From positions 1 to 7,084 of the forward strand of contig JAKBAC010000167.1 of NCBI GenBank assembly GCA_021809365.1: a DNA stretch of 7,084 bases, in the 5' to 3' direction. This document shows, one piece after another, positions 6,648 through 7,084 of the stretch. Every line of letters begins with the position of its first letter. The stretch's first letter is position 1. Position numbers and translations under genes: made by a program. Under the pieces are notes generated by a model. The model searched no databases and had not been told where the DNA came from. It saw only the letters and a program-made list of their open reading frames with translations. Source of the stretch: Planctomycetota bacterium (lineage in GTDB: Bacteria; Planctomycetota; Phycisphaerae; WQYP01).

Positions 6648-6923
6648 TCAGGCAGCCGCGGTTTGGACCGGTTTGCGATACACAAATCGGCGTGCCAGTC
6701 GCTTGGTGACCAAGCCGCTCTTGAGTGCCTTGGTGGACGCCCAGACACGCACGGCCTTACCATCCACAAGCACACGCACCTTTTGCAGATTTGGCTTGAA
6801 TTTACGAGCGGATCGGCCAGTGATCTTAATACCCACGCCGCCGAGATATTTGGCTTTGCCGCGATACGTACACTGACGGCCGATACGCGTTTTACGACCT
6901 GTGTAATGACAAACATGAGGCAT
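6648..6923 (-). CDS. rpmB: 50S ribosomal protein L28
   Basis: L28 is a small basic protein of the large ribosomal subunit. The 91 residues show the family pattern: an N-terminal [11 protein letters not shown] segment, then a Lys/Arg/Gly-rich stretch ([19 protein letters not shown] at about residues 30-48), [22 protein letters not shown] and a basic C-terminal tail. This variant has an insert-like [12 protein letters not shown] segment before the [11 protein letters not shown] motif. Only Cys5 and Cys18 are present in the N-terminal part, so the two-CxxC zinc site of some L28 proteins is absent. The ATG at 6923 follows GGAG (6932-6935) by 8 nt. rpmB is monocistronic or leads into gatC across a 179-bp gap; no rpmG or other ribosomal gene adjoins it in the window. 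Confidence 0.97.
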   Translation of the reverse strand: MPHVCHYTGRKTRIGRQCTYRGKAKYLGGVGIKITGRSARKFKPNLQKVRVLVDGKAVRVWASTKALKSGLVTKRLARRFVYRKPVQTAAA

Positions 6924-6960
6924 AGTATATACTCCAATTCAGGTTCATTCCAGACCAATA

Positions 6961-6988
6961 AGTATATGAAATCCGTGGAGAAATGCAA
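6961..6988 (-). promoter_or_regulatory. Candidate sigma-70-type promoter of rpmB
   Basis: On the minus strand TTGCAT (6983-6988) is followed by a 16-bp spacer and TATACT (6961-6966). Four of six -35 bases in the strong positions and five of six -10 bases match consensus. Transcription would begin near 6954, giving a leader of about 30 nt that contains the rpmB Shine-Dalgarno. This is a pattern match only. Confidence 0.55.
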
Positions 6989-7084
6989 GCAGCATACCGG
7001 TGGTATCAGGTGTTCGGGCCTGTGACAGTTTATGCAGCTTTTGTTGTGGCGTTAGCCAAGACATAGGCAGGGCGGTTGGCCCAG

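Noticed and set aside
6945..7083. Open minus-strand frames from the right edge, one ending at a TAA near 7030 (tail ANATTKAA) and one at a TGA near 6945
   Set aside because: Either could be the end of an upstream gene, but both are short, they exclude each other as the likely reading, and the longer one runs through the rpmB promoter.

Overview
The window carries five protein genes, all on the minus strand. In transcription order (right to left) they are rpmB (ribosomal protein L28), gatC, a small lipoprotein gene, gatA, and a 3.6-kb gene for a large exported protein that I do not recognise. No rRNA, tRNA, CRISPR array, transposase or phage gene is visible. The organism is clearly bacterial. 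The L28 sequence, the lipoprotein lodged between gatC and gatA, and the large duplicated exported protein would fit a Planctomycetota (Phycisphaerae-like) genome, but this is a weak guess from general resemblance and no single feature proves it.

Right part (about 6160-7084): rpmB has a good sigma-70-type promoter (TTGCAT-N16-TATACT) and a clean Shine-Dalgarno. A 179-bp gap separates it from gatC. The gap holds a second candidate promoter (TTGAAA-N16-TATTAT), a long palindromic hairpin and an abutting 17-bp palindrome, so the gatC mRNA probably starts with structured RNA.

Middle (3886-6468): gatC and gatA encode two subunits of the GatCAB amidotransferase, which turns mischarged Glu-tRNA(Gln) and/or Asp-tRNA(Asn) into the correct Gln- or Asn-tRNA. 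GatA keeps its full Lys-Ser-Ser triad. A 210-residue lipoprotein with no evident link to translation lies between them. gatB is not in the window.

Left part (77-3837): after gatA comes a 227-bp gap whose gatA-proximal end holds a second copy of the same hairpin; its edge contributes bases of the gatA stop codon. The rest of the gap shows only a Shine-Dalgarno for the next gene and no convincing promoter. The 1193-residue exported protein is built from two diverged copies of one roughly 500-residue unit, each made of a helical repeat-like part followed by a beta-rich part.

The most interesting items are the two-copy hairpin family (about 87% identical, with one compensatory base-pair change), the duplicated exported protein and the lipoprotein inside the gat cluster. 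I saw no defence, mobile or biosynthetic system.
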